Origin: Ilyonectria destructans
Lineage: Eukaryota; Ascomycota; Sordariomycetes; Hypocreales; Nectriaceae
Direction of reading: 5' to 3'
DNA: 64,000 nucleotides
Assembly: GCA_020740775.1 (NCBI GenBank)
Contig: JAHEWK010000011.1
Coordinates: 1,674,001-1,738,000 of the forward strand
How positions within the stretch are numbered: the stretch's first letter is position 1; every line of letters starts with the position of its first letter. The position numbers and the translations under genes are program-made. Of this stretch, positions 34,005 to 44,972 are shown one piece after another. A model generated the notes under the pieces. That model ran no database searches and was not told the DNA's origin. It saw only the letters and a list, made by a program, of their open reading frames with translations.

Positions 34005-37000
34005 ATGTTCAGCTTCAGGTCGCACGGCCTCCTGGTGGGGCTCATCATCGTCGTTTGCCTGGCCTCTCCCGCCTTGGCCTTCGGTGCCGGAAACATTGCC
34101 TCCATCTCCAAGGTCGAGGGCCAGAACTGTACGTAGCCATAGTCCCTGTGTGGTGATCCGCCATCGGCCCAAACCCACATGCTGACAGCTCCCTTTAGGG
34201 CGACACGGCGATATCGAAGATGCTCTCCTCACCCTCACCATGGCCCGCGCCCTGAACGGCAAGAAGTTCAACAAGCTCACCGTCTCCCGCGTCTACTTTG
34301 GTAACTGGCTTCGCGATTACTCCCAGGCTGTCGACGTTGGTACTGTCAAGTCCGTCTCTGCCGAGGCCATCCGCCTCCTGCTTTGTGTCCTTGGCTTCAT
34401 GACCTTCGGTTTCGGATCTGGCGAGTTCGAGGTTACCGCCGATCGACTTGGATGCTACCGCCCGGAGGAGCACATTGACAACCCTAAGGATTATGCGGAG
34501 AATGTTGATGCTCGCCAATACGATCGTCGCCTCCGAGGGCCCATCAATGAGCAACGAGAGCTCTCGGTTGACCCCGAGTCTGGCATGAAGAACTACATTG
34601 CCAACGAGGGCGCCGGAATCATGACTTCTGCCAAGCTTGTGAAGCAGCTCTTCTCTCGTTCCATTGAGTTGGGTCGTCGCTACAAGGAGAGTGACAGGAA
34701 GTCGGACAAGTACGAGGCTCTCCGTCTCTTGGGAACTGGACTCCACTGTCTCGAAGGTTGGTACCTCTCAGCTGCTTGCTACCCACTCTAGTCGCAGCAT
34801 CTTCTTTTAATCTCCAAGCATGTTGATGTATATATTGCTTTCCGAAACTAACAACAAAATTACAGACTTCTTTGCCCACAGCAACTACTGCGAGCTTGCC
34901 CTGATTGAGTTGGGCGAACGCGATGTCTTCCCCCACGTTGGACGTGACACCCAAGTTGAGATCGAGGGTGCTCGTCGTCCCGTCTATCCCATTGTCACTG
35001 GAACTTTCGGAGGTGTCGATTTCTTGCACTCTGTTACTGGAGAAGGTTGGTTTTCTCATTGCAGTCCCTACAACACCTCGCTAATGAGATACAGTCTCCG
35101 ATAAGCTGACCCAGAACGAGATTGATGAGCTTGAGGGCACCCTCCAGCAGGGAAGCCAGGCAGACACCAGCATGCTCCGAGATCTTCTCGACAAGATCCC
35201 TGACGGCATCTTTGGCGACAAGCACCAAAGTGAGCGCGTCGACGAGCTCCAGTCCAATGCGACTCAGGCTCAGATGGAGAACACTACCGTCTCTCCCCGT
35301 GAGCCCGAGGAGTTCACCGTCTACATCCAGAATGTCTTCAAGCAGGTAATGCCAGCCATCGAGTTCCACGATGAAATCATGAAGGGTATCTCTGCCGCTT
35401 TTGAGAAGATTCCCGTCCTGCCCAAGGTCATCGAGCAGCTCGAGGAGCAGCTGTCCGTCTTCATCTTCTCCCTCATTGCTCCTTTCATTATCCCCCTCAT
35501 CCACCAGATCCGCAGCGAGCTCAAGACTGGCTCCGAAGAGATCATTGAGAGCAGCGAGCGAGAGCAGCACATTGTGTTCGAAGATGACAACTCGAGTGAC
35601 CCAACCCACTCTATGCTGTCCAAGGATCACTTCTCCAACGTATGTGTACTCCCTTAACTCTAGGGGATCCCCTAAGCTCTTCGTGGCTACGCCCAAAGTT
35701 TGTTTTCTGACCGTACCATAGATTCTCAACGAGATCGCTGGTCGATGTGCTGCCGGCATGGTGACCTGGGTTGTTCCTCAGCTCATGAACGCCATGGACG
35801 ACGAGAGTGTCGACGTTGATGAGCTCCTGAACAGCATTGTACATGGAATCATGCATCACCCTGCTCAGCGCGAGTTGGGCGGTGGAAAGATCCGCGAGGG
35901 CCGTCGTCGCTGCTACGAAAACGTCAAGGAGTGGTGGGGCGAGAAGCGCGACGAGGGATCCCAGGATGACTACCGCAACAAGCTGGCTCGCGAGGGAGTT
36001 CAGGAAGGCCAGAACCATAAGGAGGGTGTTCACGACACTGGCCACGGCCATGGATGTGCAGGCAAGCTCAAGATGCGCAAGCTCTATGGTGGCGGTCCTG
36101 AGACGATGGAGGACAAGATTGCCGGTGCTGCGGCTGATGCCATTATCTCGGGTGCTACTGGCGCCTTCTCTGGCATAGTCGAACAGAACACTGGGTATAA
36201 GATGTCCCAATCCTCTCGCAAGGAGAAGGAAGACGAGGGTGGCTTTGGCGGCTTCCTCAACGCCGCCAGTTCGATCCTAGGGGGGTCCTTCGGTGGTAGC
36301 GAGGAGTCGAGCTCCCGCCGAACTGAGACCCATTCCTATTCCCAGCGGACTGAGACTCACTCTACTTCCGGAGGCGGCTACGAGCAACACACCGAGCGCC
36401 GTGAGCACCACAGCTCTTCCGGAGGCCGTCGCAAGGATAACGATGATGATGATGATGACGAAAACAAACATCGCCGCAAGAACAGCCAGGAACGCCACCG
36501 TCGGAGGGATAGCAACGAGGGTCGTCAGCGCCGTGATAGCAATGAAGGCCATGGCGGCGGAGGTTACGGGCGTCGCGAGGAGTACCGTGAGGAACGCCGT
36601 GAGGAGCAAAGCTATGGTGGTGGTGGTTACCAGCGTCAGGAGGAACGCCGTGAGGAGCAGAGCTATGGTGGCGGCGGTTACGAGCGTCGTGAGGAACGTC
36701 GTGAGGAGCAGAGCTATGGCGGAGGCGGCTACGGCGGTGGTGGCGGCGGCGGCGGCTACGAACGCCGTGAGGAGGGCGGAGGTTTCGGAGGTGGAGGCGG
36801 CTACGGAGGCCAGCCTGAACAGGGCGGCTATGGTGGAGGGTACGGCGGTCGACCCGAACAGGGTGGCTATGGTGGCGGCGGTGGTTACGAGCGCCGCGAG
36901 GAGGGCGGTGGATATGGCGGTGGTGAGGCCGATGAATATGCGCGCCAGAGCCAAGGAGGTGGTGGTGGCTACGGCGGCGGCGAGGGCGGCCAGTATGGTG

Positions 37001-37041
37001 GAAACGGTGGAAACAACTACGGAGGCGAGCGTCGTTGGTAA
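34005..37041 (+). CDS. het-c: Het-C glycine-rich heterokaryon incompatibility protein
   Basis: Homolog of Neurospora HET-C and Aspergillus TinC; allelic differences at het-c in Neurospora trigger death of fused hyphae. Exons are 34005-34128, 34199-34756, 34866-35045, 35095-35639 and 35722-37041, giving 908 residues. A signal peptide (hydrophobic core LLVGLIIVVCLAS, likely cleavage after PALA) opens it. The Het-C domain follows from about 38, with NWRHGDIEDALL, VYFGNWLRDYSQAVDVG and LHCLEDFFAHSNYCELAL. A hydrophobic segment, FIFSLIAPFIIPLIHQI, lies near residue 415. Around residues 676-908 a charged, Gly/Tyr-rich tail repeats GGGGY with RREERREEQSYGGG units. The segment at about 140-190 (RRLRGPINEQRELSVDPESG) is the likely region of allelic specificity by comparison with Neurospora; this is inferred from position. 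Confidence 0.93.
36550..37038 (+). repeat. Gly/Tyr-rich coding repeat of het-c
   Basis: Imperfect in-frame repeats encode RREERREEQSYGGGGY (about three copies, 36565-36735), then shorter GGYGG/GGGGYERREEGGG units to the stop codon. The tract is prone to length change between strains. Confidence 0.85.
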
Positions 37042-40000
37042 ACAGTCGATGGCTTTGATCGACTGGTGCCCAGGAACAGAAACAAATGATGTTTCTGTCA
37101 GGAGGGAAGCCTGCGTTGTCAGAATAGATTGCCTACTCTTGAGACTCTGAGAAAAGAATTGGTGCCTTGTTACACGGTAACTGAATGGTATTTGTGACTG
37201 GATACATATTAATAATTCATATTCTAGGCCTTTCCTCTAATACTGGTTCATTATATGGGATGTCCGAGGGATTCAGGTCAAATGTTTCTCATAACACTAT
37301 CATCTGGACTAGAGTACGAGACACATGTTAGTGAGGACAGTTAAGACCATGATCACTTTAGTATACAAATATGGATTAGAGGTCGACATTCCTTATGGGC
37401 TCGCCCTTAGCTGTTAGTGACAGTGATCATCAGATGATAAGAGTGTTGTGTTGAATTCCGGGTTCACCAGGTTAAGAGGTCAGCGTCCTACCGTTCACAG
37501 CCTTATCATGATTTTCGCAACTGCCAGGCCAACACTTTCAATAATGAGGTGACGATAGAGGACGAATTGCAAAGCATTCCAAAAGTCGCCGGAGACTAGC
37601 CGGCATGATGGATGCTTAGAGTGGTCCGATGCTTGTAGTCAGCTGACAGGGCTGAGCGAACCTTTGGACAAGCCGAGGAGCTGAAGGGGGTGTAAGGAGG
37701 GTGGAATGTGTCGTTTCGTTTAACTTTGCGATGGACACAATCTTGGGTTTCTGTCTCTTTGATAAACTCTCAAAGTTGAGATATTGACTGTTGTGACGCA
37801 CGGGTCTCTCGCCTCTCGCCGGTTGCCGTTGAACTCTACTCAAAATTTACGTTTAAATCTTGTTTCCGGAGATTATGCGGCATGATTCCTTCGGACAGGA
37901 CTGGTACACGTAGCTGGGTTGGAGATACCAGATATGAGCCCTGATAGGCGGAAGTCTGATATCAGCATGACGATCGCAGCGTGGTCTGACGCAATTCCTG
38001 ACGATCTCGTACCCGAGGTTATGCATGGCGAAGCAAATTATGAACGTTTGCACAATCCCGTACAGAAACTGGCACCACGGAGTGGCATTTGATGTCGTTT
38101 CGTTCCAGAAGGCGCGTGTGGAAATCGGATCTCGTCCATTCGCACAGTACCGTAGCATCCAACCCAGTCAAAAAAGAGGCACTATCCGTGTCCAGCATCG
38201 CCACGTGCAAGCAGAGCAGCCGTGTCATTCGGCTGGTGTGGGAGGCCCGCGTAGTGCTTCGATGGGATGGAACTTGTAAAAGTGCATCCGAAAGAGTGCA
38301 CGGAACCCGGTCCCGTATCCTCTGCGAACAGTGAGTCGCTCGGGTGTCTATCATTGCACCGATATGGGTGGGGGTGTGTAGTAGCGGCGACAGAATGGGG
38401 AAATGTGGCGGCAGTTACTTAGCTGCCTCAGGAGCCTAAAATGCCAGATACGTATCGGCAGTGCGAACGTTGATACCGAAACGCGTATTCCGCGGCCGCC
38501 ATGTTTTACGTCAAGTGGCGTCGCACCAGACAGGGCCCTTTTGCGAGGCACAGTGTCGAGGCCTCCCAATGCCCTGTGAGGAGACCGCGACCCCCAGGAC
38601 GGCCCAGTCTTTTTCTTCAGCTGCCGTTCGCTGTCTGTCGCCCGTCGCCTGTCGCCCCGTCGCTCCGATCCAGTGAGCAGAGTTGACAGCTCCCAGCTGT
38701 GGAGATGGACAGACACAGACTCAGCCACGCAGCGAAGAAGCCTCCGAGCTTCCCGCGCAGGAGGGGCAGGGGGCCCGGCATCCGAGACGAGGGAGGAGGT
38801 CGGGGAGCCGGTGGTTCTCCGCGAAGATGCTATCCAACTTCCCGGCAAGCCCCATTGTGGCACATTTCGTCCTTTGTCCAGCTATGCTCTCGCAAGCCGC
38901 TATTTACGTGATCTGCGACTCATGCTGCCGAGTTGCCGGCCTGCCGCAGCCTCCGTGCTCAATCGCGTCTCGTCTGCAGATGGCGGACGGCTTAGGCGCA
39001 TCTTTGACTTTGAATGCCATGGAGCAACTCGCTACTACCGTACACACCCGTGCTCTGCGGGGCCTTGTCCCGCTCCAGAACCATGTGGTGGTGAACCCAG
39101 TCACGGCCATCAATGAGGCGACCAGCGGCGCCTCTTGTGTTTCGCGTGGGCCTGCCCACCGCAATGCATCGCACCCCACTGCACCGCTCGCCGTCGTATT
39201 TGAATTGGCGGGCCATGTTCCGCGGAACCCAGCAGCACCGTGCTGTGTTCCCTGGTCGCACTCAAATACGGTCCCTCGAATCAAGGGTCCTATCCCTACA
39301 GGGATTCTTTCGCACACGCAACGAGGTTATTATCATCGACGGATCAACCCTCGCAAGGCAGTACCATAGGTGCCATGTCGTCAAGAGTGGTCCCCTGCGC
39401 TATCCTTGGTGTAGGATGCTCTGGGCTAGGCGCGATGATCACCATCAGACTTGGCTTCGTGGAAGAGCGAGCGAGCCTCCTTCTGGTGTTGGTTCGGGAC
39501 CACCGGGGGTCAAGGGTGTGGGTGGGCTTGGTGGGTGTGTTTGCGTCGGCTTGCAGTTCTGGTCTGTGGGAGTTTGTGCCTCGTGGCCCGGTGGTCCCTG
39601 GATAAAGCTGGGCATGTCGCGGCAGACAAGCTTTTGGGCGCAGAAGCTTGGCGGAAGTGCAGATCCGATTCGGCTCGCTTCCCGTTCCATTCCATTCGCT
39701 TTTCGACTCTCCCCCTCCCTTACCTACCGTTTATCGGCATGGTTGCGTCGGCCATAAGGCTACTCGACGGGCTTGTTTGGCAACAGGCAAAATACGAGAT
39801 GGCAGCACCCTTCCGAGGAAAGAGGGAAGCACTACAATCCCGAGACACCGATATTGTATACCACACCAAGCTGTCGCACTCTTGAATGCACAATCTCCCT
39901 TCAGCGAATAGTCCGGTTTCCTACCAAATTCTCGATTTTCGAATCTCTTCTGCGGGGTGTTTTGAGCGGTGACTGAAGACACCTCTAAATGATAGGGGTA

Positions 40001-41995
40001 CTGTGGAGATGGATGCACCAAATGGCCCTGTCCAGCTGGAATCCCTGGTATCGAAACTCACATCCGATGGATCCATGCCACCAAGTCGAGGTGCCAAAAC
40101 GTTGACGTGAGACCGACTGTGGCACGCAAACAAGTATATTCCCGACCCCGCTTTAAGACAAGTTCATGAAGCATCCTAGCTTCACCAGGCTTATCACAGG
40201 GCTTTGTGGAGTGTACACATTGTCTGTGAACCAGTCCAGTGCCGTTTGTGCAGGACGTGGGAGGGCAGGGGGGGAAATAAGCAGCCTACCTTGGGTTTTC
40301 CCGGCCGGGGGATCGCTGTTGGGCCATGGGGGTCATGGATAGGCTGCTCACACAGGTCTTGGCAAACGGGAGGAGAGGCAAAGACGACGATTAGAGCTTC
40401 GACGAACAAGGAGGGACTGGGAGAATCAACAGCAGGTAACCCCTTGTATCGGCCGGCCAATCCTCGACGGGGAGGATGAAGTCGAGCATGGGGGCATTTT
40501 GTTGGAGCAAGTGGTGGTATTTGCCAATGCAACTTGCGGCTGCAGCTTCTGTACCCTTGACTCACGCCTTGTAATCTCTCTCCAAGGGCCTGTCACCGCA
40601 AGATTCCTGTTGGTACGGAGTGCGGATCCCAACCACACCTCTAGTAAACCCCCCTGGCTCCAAAAGAAAATCCACTTGCAGCGCGGCCCATTCAGCTAGG
40701 TCTCAGTTGTTGGCTCATGGCCTCATATCGACGATGGCAGAAAGCAAAGTGAGACTTTCTGATCGCTAAGACGGCATTTGACGATTTGCCCAATACGGAT
40801 TCATGCCGGCAATACCGAATTCCGCAACGTGATCACCCATTAAAGTTCCTCCTGCTCACTGTGCAACAGCGGAGCCGCGTCTTTTGTCAATCATCGGACA
40901 TGACGCTCTTCCCATGAATTGCTCACAATACATCAACAACAATTCATACCGCTGACGATTGGACTCGGTTGAGAGATTGATCGGTTTTACTACCTCGTTC
41001 CTACTCGACCGGCCCGTCATCCACTCTTACTATTCCCCAGTCCCCCGGCGCCGAGGCGCTGTCCGTCTTGGCATCCAGGCCGCCGCCGTCGAAGTTCATC
41101 CCTGGGACCCCGTTTTGATCGTATTCCTATCCTCCTTGCTAGGCGTTCGTCGTCGCACGTCCTCGTCCAGCTTCCCTCGGTGTCTCTCTAATTACCTTCC
41201 TTCCAGAGCGGTTCGTCTCGTCCCAAGTCTTTCCGCAGGCTCATTTCGTCCCATTTTGCACGAGGCCGGCATCCCGCACACGTCATCCCTACCTCGCAAT
41301 CGATACCAGTACCTACCCTGCCTTCCATACGTAGTAGTGCCTTCTCACTGCTAAATTGGCGCCCGCACCCCTTCCTTCTGCGCCTCCCACACAGTTACCT
41401 CACACGTACGCGCCACCTCTTGCACACCCCTTCTTTCCGGCTTCCCGCCTCTGCGACAGGCGTTGCTTCCCCCCTCTTGTTTGCTTGCTTTGCTTCGGAA
41501 CGCCTGAGTCGCTCCTCCCTCTCCATTCTCCATTCTCCATTCTCCATTCATTCTCCACGCTGCCGCGCTCCGCTCGCCGCTCTCCACTCTTTCCTCCAGC
41601 GCCCGGGCCATCTTGCTCTCGCTTCCCTCCTCGCTCTTTCCTCACAGCGAGCCCAGCATCCGTCCGTCCTGCCCTTTCTATCCTCGCATCCTCGTCTCGC
41701 CTCGTCGAAATCCCATCGTCGCCATTTCACCGTCACCCTGGCCGCTGATTCAACCTCGCGCGGTCGGTGCACGCAGTATCATGCCTACCGCCCCATGATT
41801 GAGAATGTTTTAGAAGAATGTGTAAGTTTGTCGCTCTCTTCCCGATCTGCCCGAGCCCCCCGTTCCTTCCGGCTGCCGTCGCCGTGCTCCTCGTCCGCCC
41901 GCTGCTGCGGGTGGTGAGGCCAAGAAGCGTCCCATTCTGCCCCGGCCTTGGCATCCCGCAAACTGACGTCTTCCCAGCGCTCACCGAGATTCGAA
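37042..41995. other. 5-kb gene-poor region between het-c and the RING gene
   Basis: After the het-c stop, about 550 bp of AT-rich sequence presumably holds the 3' UTR. 38000-39760 contains overlapping frames up to 228 codons on both strands with no recognisable domain or splice structure. From about 41100 the sequence becomes strongly CT-rich and probably is transcript leader for the RING gene. Within it lie four perfect CTCCATT units (41521-41548), a GTAAGT donor-like site at 41821-41826, and an acceptor-like site at about 41970, suggesting 5'-UTR introns. No tRNA or 5S gene was found. Confidence 0.5.
41521..41548. repeat. Four 7-bp tandem units in a CT-rich leader
   Basis: CTCCATT is repeated four times without mismatch, within the CT-rich region before the RING gene. 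Confidence 0.85.
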
Positions 41996-44070
41996 ATGTC
42001 GTGTAAGTGCCTATTATTGCCTCTTCCGACCGTGTTGTCGTCGCCTGCGTTACCGTCCTCATCCAACACCGTCGTACTATTCCCCGCCGTCGTCATCCTT
42101 TTACTTCCGCCCTGCTGCTTGCTTGCTGCGCCCCGCTCCGCGATTCCTCGTCAACCTTCTTCTCTGCAGGTCACTGACCCCATTGCAGCCTCCTATTCAG
42201 CAATCCAGTATGGAGCGGCGCCAGTACGGTCCCGTCAACAATCATTCGCAACCTCACGGCATTGTCGGTGCGTTATCACTTCTCTCGCCACAGCCCTCTC
42301 GGGCACCTCCCGTCCTTAACTAACGCCTACTCCCGTCAACAGAGCCAGCTAGCCTACGAGGAGCGCATAACCTCCAACATCACCACCCTAACCACTACCA
42401 ATGCCGATACGCTCGACGGCGTCATTCAAGGCTTGCTCTACGTCCCGGATCTTGACAATGACGACGCCTGCGACCTCGCACAGTACGACTTCATTCCCAA
42501 AAATGTCACACGCCGAGACAATCTCCCCCCGACCAACTACAACCTCATCGCTCTCGCCCCTTGGTTCAGCATCGATTGTACTCTCGCCTACCTCGCCTCC
42601 GCGCGTCTCGACCCCCTTCGCGCATTCGTCTTCTACAAGCCCAACAATTCCTCCAACAAGCCCCAAGATGCCGACTCCCCCGTCTGGAACCTCGAAGATG
42701 GCGGAGCATGGGTTAAGACGAACAAATTTCCCATCTTCGCCATCTCTGGCAGGGAAGGCCAGGAAATGATGGAACAACTAAGTCTCTATTCAGGTCACAT
42801 CGCCGATATCCCCCACGGCGAGGAAATCAACGATCTCTACGGCCCCAACCCCAAGGATTATGTACGCATATGGACCGAACTCACCCTCCAGAACGATTCC
42901 AGCATCCCCCCTCTGTGGGCGTTCTTTCTCATCGTCATCGGTGCACTCCTCTTGATCATTTTCGGCGTCTCTTTGACCATGCATCTGATCCAACGACGTC
43001 GTCGACACTCTCTGAAATGCCGGGTTGAGTCGGGCGAGGTCGATCTCGAAGCCATGGGAATCAAGCGCATGACTGTCCCCCCCGCCCATATCCGAGACTT
43101 CCCTCTCTTCACGTACAATGCCGACCCAGAAACGATGGGCCCACCTCCGACCCCTCTCTCCGCCCGAGCCTCGCGAAGCAGCCGCCGACAAGATCAACGC
43201 AGCATAAGATCCACAACCAGCATGCGGAGCAAACGATGCAGCGTCGGGCATTCCGGCGACTCAACTGCTACCAACTTCCAACCGAGCTGTCACATTTGTC
43301 TAGTTAAATTTGATCATCGACTGACGATTATTCGGGAGCTTTCTTGCGGCCATATCTTCCACCCCGAATGTATCGACGAGTTCCTGTCGCAGAACAGTTC
43401 CCTCTGTCCTGTGTGCAAACAGAGTATGCTGCCTCGAGGATACAGCCCCCAGATTACCAACGGAATGGTTCGCCGTGAACACGCTCTTCGACGTCTACGA
43501 GAAAGGGTCGACTTTGATGACTTATCAGACCAGTCCCACGACAGCAAGCTCAAAGGATGGAGCAAACGACTCTTTGGCACCTCATCGGCATCTTCGCCTC
43601 CCGCCGTAACCCGTTTAGTTACCTTGAAACCTACGAAACCCAAAGAAGAGCCAGCAAGAGAATCAACGCCAATGGTCGCTGAGGAGCAAGCCGCAACCCC
43701 AGACGCGATCCCTATCCCCGCCTCCGACTCGATTTCCCAGGAGCCAGTAACAGACACAACTTCGCCCGCCCCAGCAAGGATATCAAAGTCGCGACGAACG
43801 CGACCCCGAGCTCTGAATTTGCTCCCGACGCACCCAGAAAATTCGGAACTAATGACAACATCAACAACAGTAGGACGCAAGAGTCCTTCGTCTTTTGCTC
43901 GAGAACGCATGCGGGAGATTGCAGCCAAAAACGCCCCGTTCGACGATCCGGATCAACAACGGGCAATATGTAAGTACTTCCCAACATAACACCCGTTCGC
44001 CTTGCACAGTTCTCTAATCCTTTAATCAGGGCGGCGTGGATTATCAAAAGTGTTCCCTGGATACTTCTAA
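41996..44070 (+). CDS. PA-TM-RING type E3 ubiquitin ligase (N terminus uncertain)
   Basis: Membrane ubiquitin ligase of the PA-TM-RING class, acting on endomembranes. Firm exons are 42343-43969 and 44030-44070; the preferred first exon is 41996-42169 (58 codons, hydrophobic stretch VVLFPAVVILLLPPCCLLAA), giving 613 residues. The luminal part begins QLAYEERITSNITTL and has several NxS/T sites and a protease-associated-like region. A membrane helix follows (LWAFFLIVIGALLLIIFGVS). The RING-H2 finger is CHICLVKFDHRL...CGHIFHPECI...CPVCKQ. The C-terminal tail is Ser/Pro-rich and ends KVFPGYF. The first-exon donor (GTCACT) is weak and a competing GTAAGT site lies five bases after the first ATG codon, so other N termini are possible. 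Confidence 0.75.
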
Positions 44071-44972
44071 AATCGGCCTGGGTATGGTTTCTGGGGCATT
44101 AGACGACATTTCATCCTTGCATCAATTTTCGCGAATCATGGCAACGGCGTTCTTGGTTATATGGGTAGGACTTTTGGATCAAGGAGTTGGGCAATGGGAG
44201 AGCCCTTCACGACTACAATTATGGGGAACCAGGGGTCTGGTTTTATATCTTGGTTTTGGCGTCAGGACGGTTTTGGCCTCTTCATATCAGGCATGAGGAG
44301 GCGTGCATAGAGGATGAGTGGCGATAGTACTGGGTCATGACTGAGAAACTGATGAGTCTCATATCTATCATGGAGACTGGTGAGGGATCGAGCTACGAGG
44401 ACCTGCTCGTTAGGCGGTATCTTAGTTTCTGAGCTAGACAAGTACCTCGCGCACATCCCAGCCTATTGTGTATTCCAGCAACGGCTCCAGGATTTGCTGA
44501 TATTTTATAACTCAGGGTCCAAGGGGCCGAGCTGGCAACTCTATGCGAGTATTGCAAAAAGAGGCTACCCAGTCAGCGCAAGCAAATCTAAAGAATACGG
44601 AACAGGCAGACAGCGCATGACAGCGTCTCCTGAATTCCATGCACACATCACCACGAGTACAATGATCCAATGCACTGAAGAGTGAACCGAGAATATGCAT
44701 AAGACCGCGGCTAATAGTTGCTAAACAGCTCGAAATATCCCTCATGTTTCATGTGCTTCCATACCTTACTTAGATTAAGTGCCAATGTTTATTTAAATTA
44801 CATCCATTTCAGTTTCAATGTCCAGTCTTTGGTATCGTAAACCCCAAGATGCGCCAATACGCCAAGCAAAATATGTACGCCAATATATTTCACCCATCAT
44901 ATAACCATTCGTTTCCTCCGTTCATATTCCTTCAACCGACTTGGACTTCATTCTTTATATATAACGCTCGTC
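44071..44972. other. Convergent intergenic region
   Basis: A 900-bp spacer between the stop codons of the RING gene and the minus-strand membrane-protein gene. It is AT-richer than its flanks, with no gene recognised. Confidence 0.55.

Noticed and set aside
38683..39369. 228-codon plus-strand frame between het-c and the RING gene
   Set aside because: No domain, no consistent codon pattern, and overlapping frames of similar length on both strands suggest chance openness in GC-rich DNA.
41521..41548. Tandem CTCCATT array as a CRISPR-like repeat
   Set aside because: Units are contiguous without spacers; a simple microsatellite in a eukaryotic leader.
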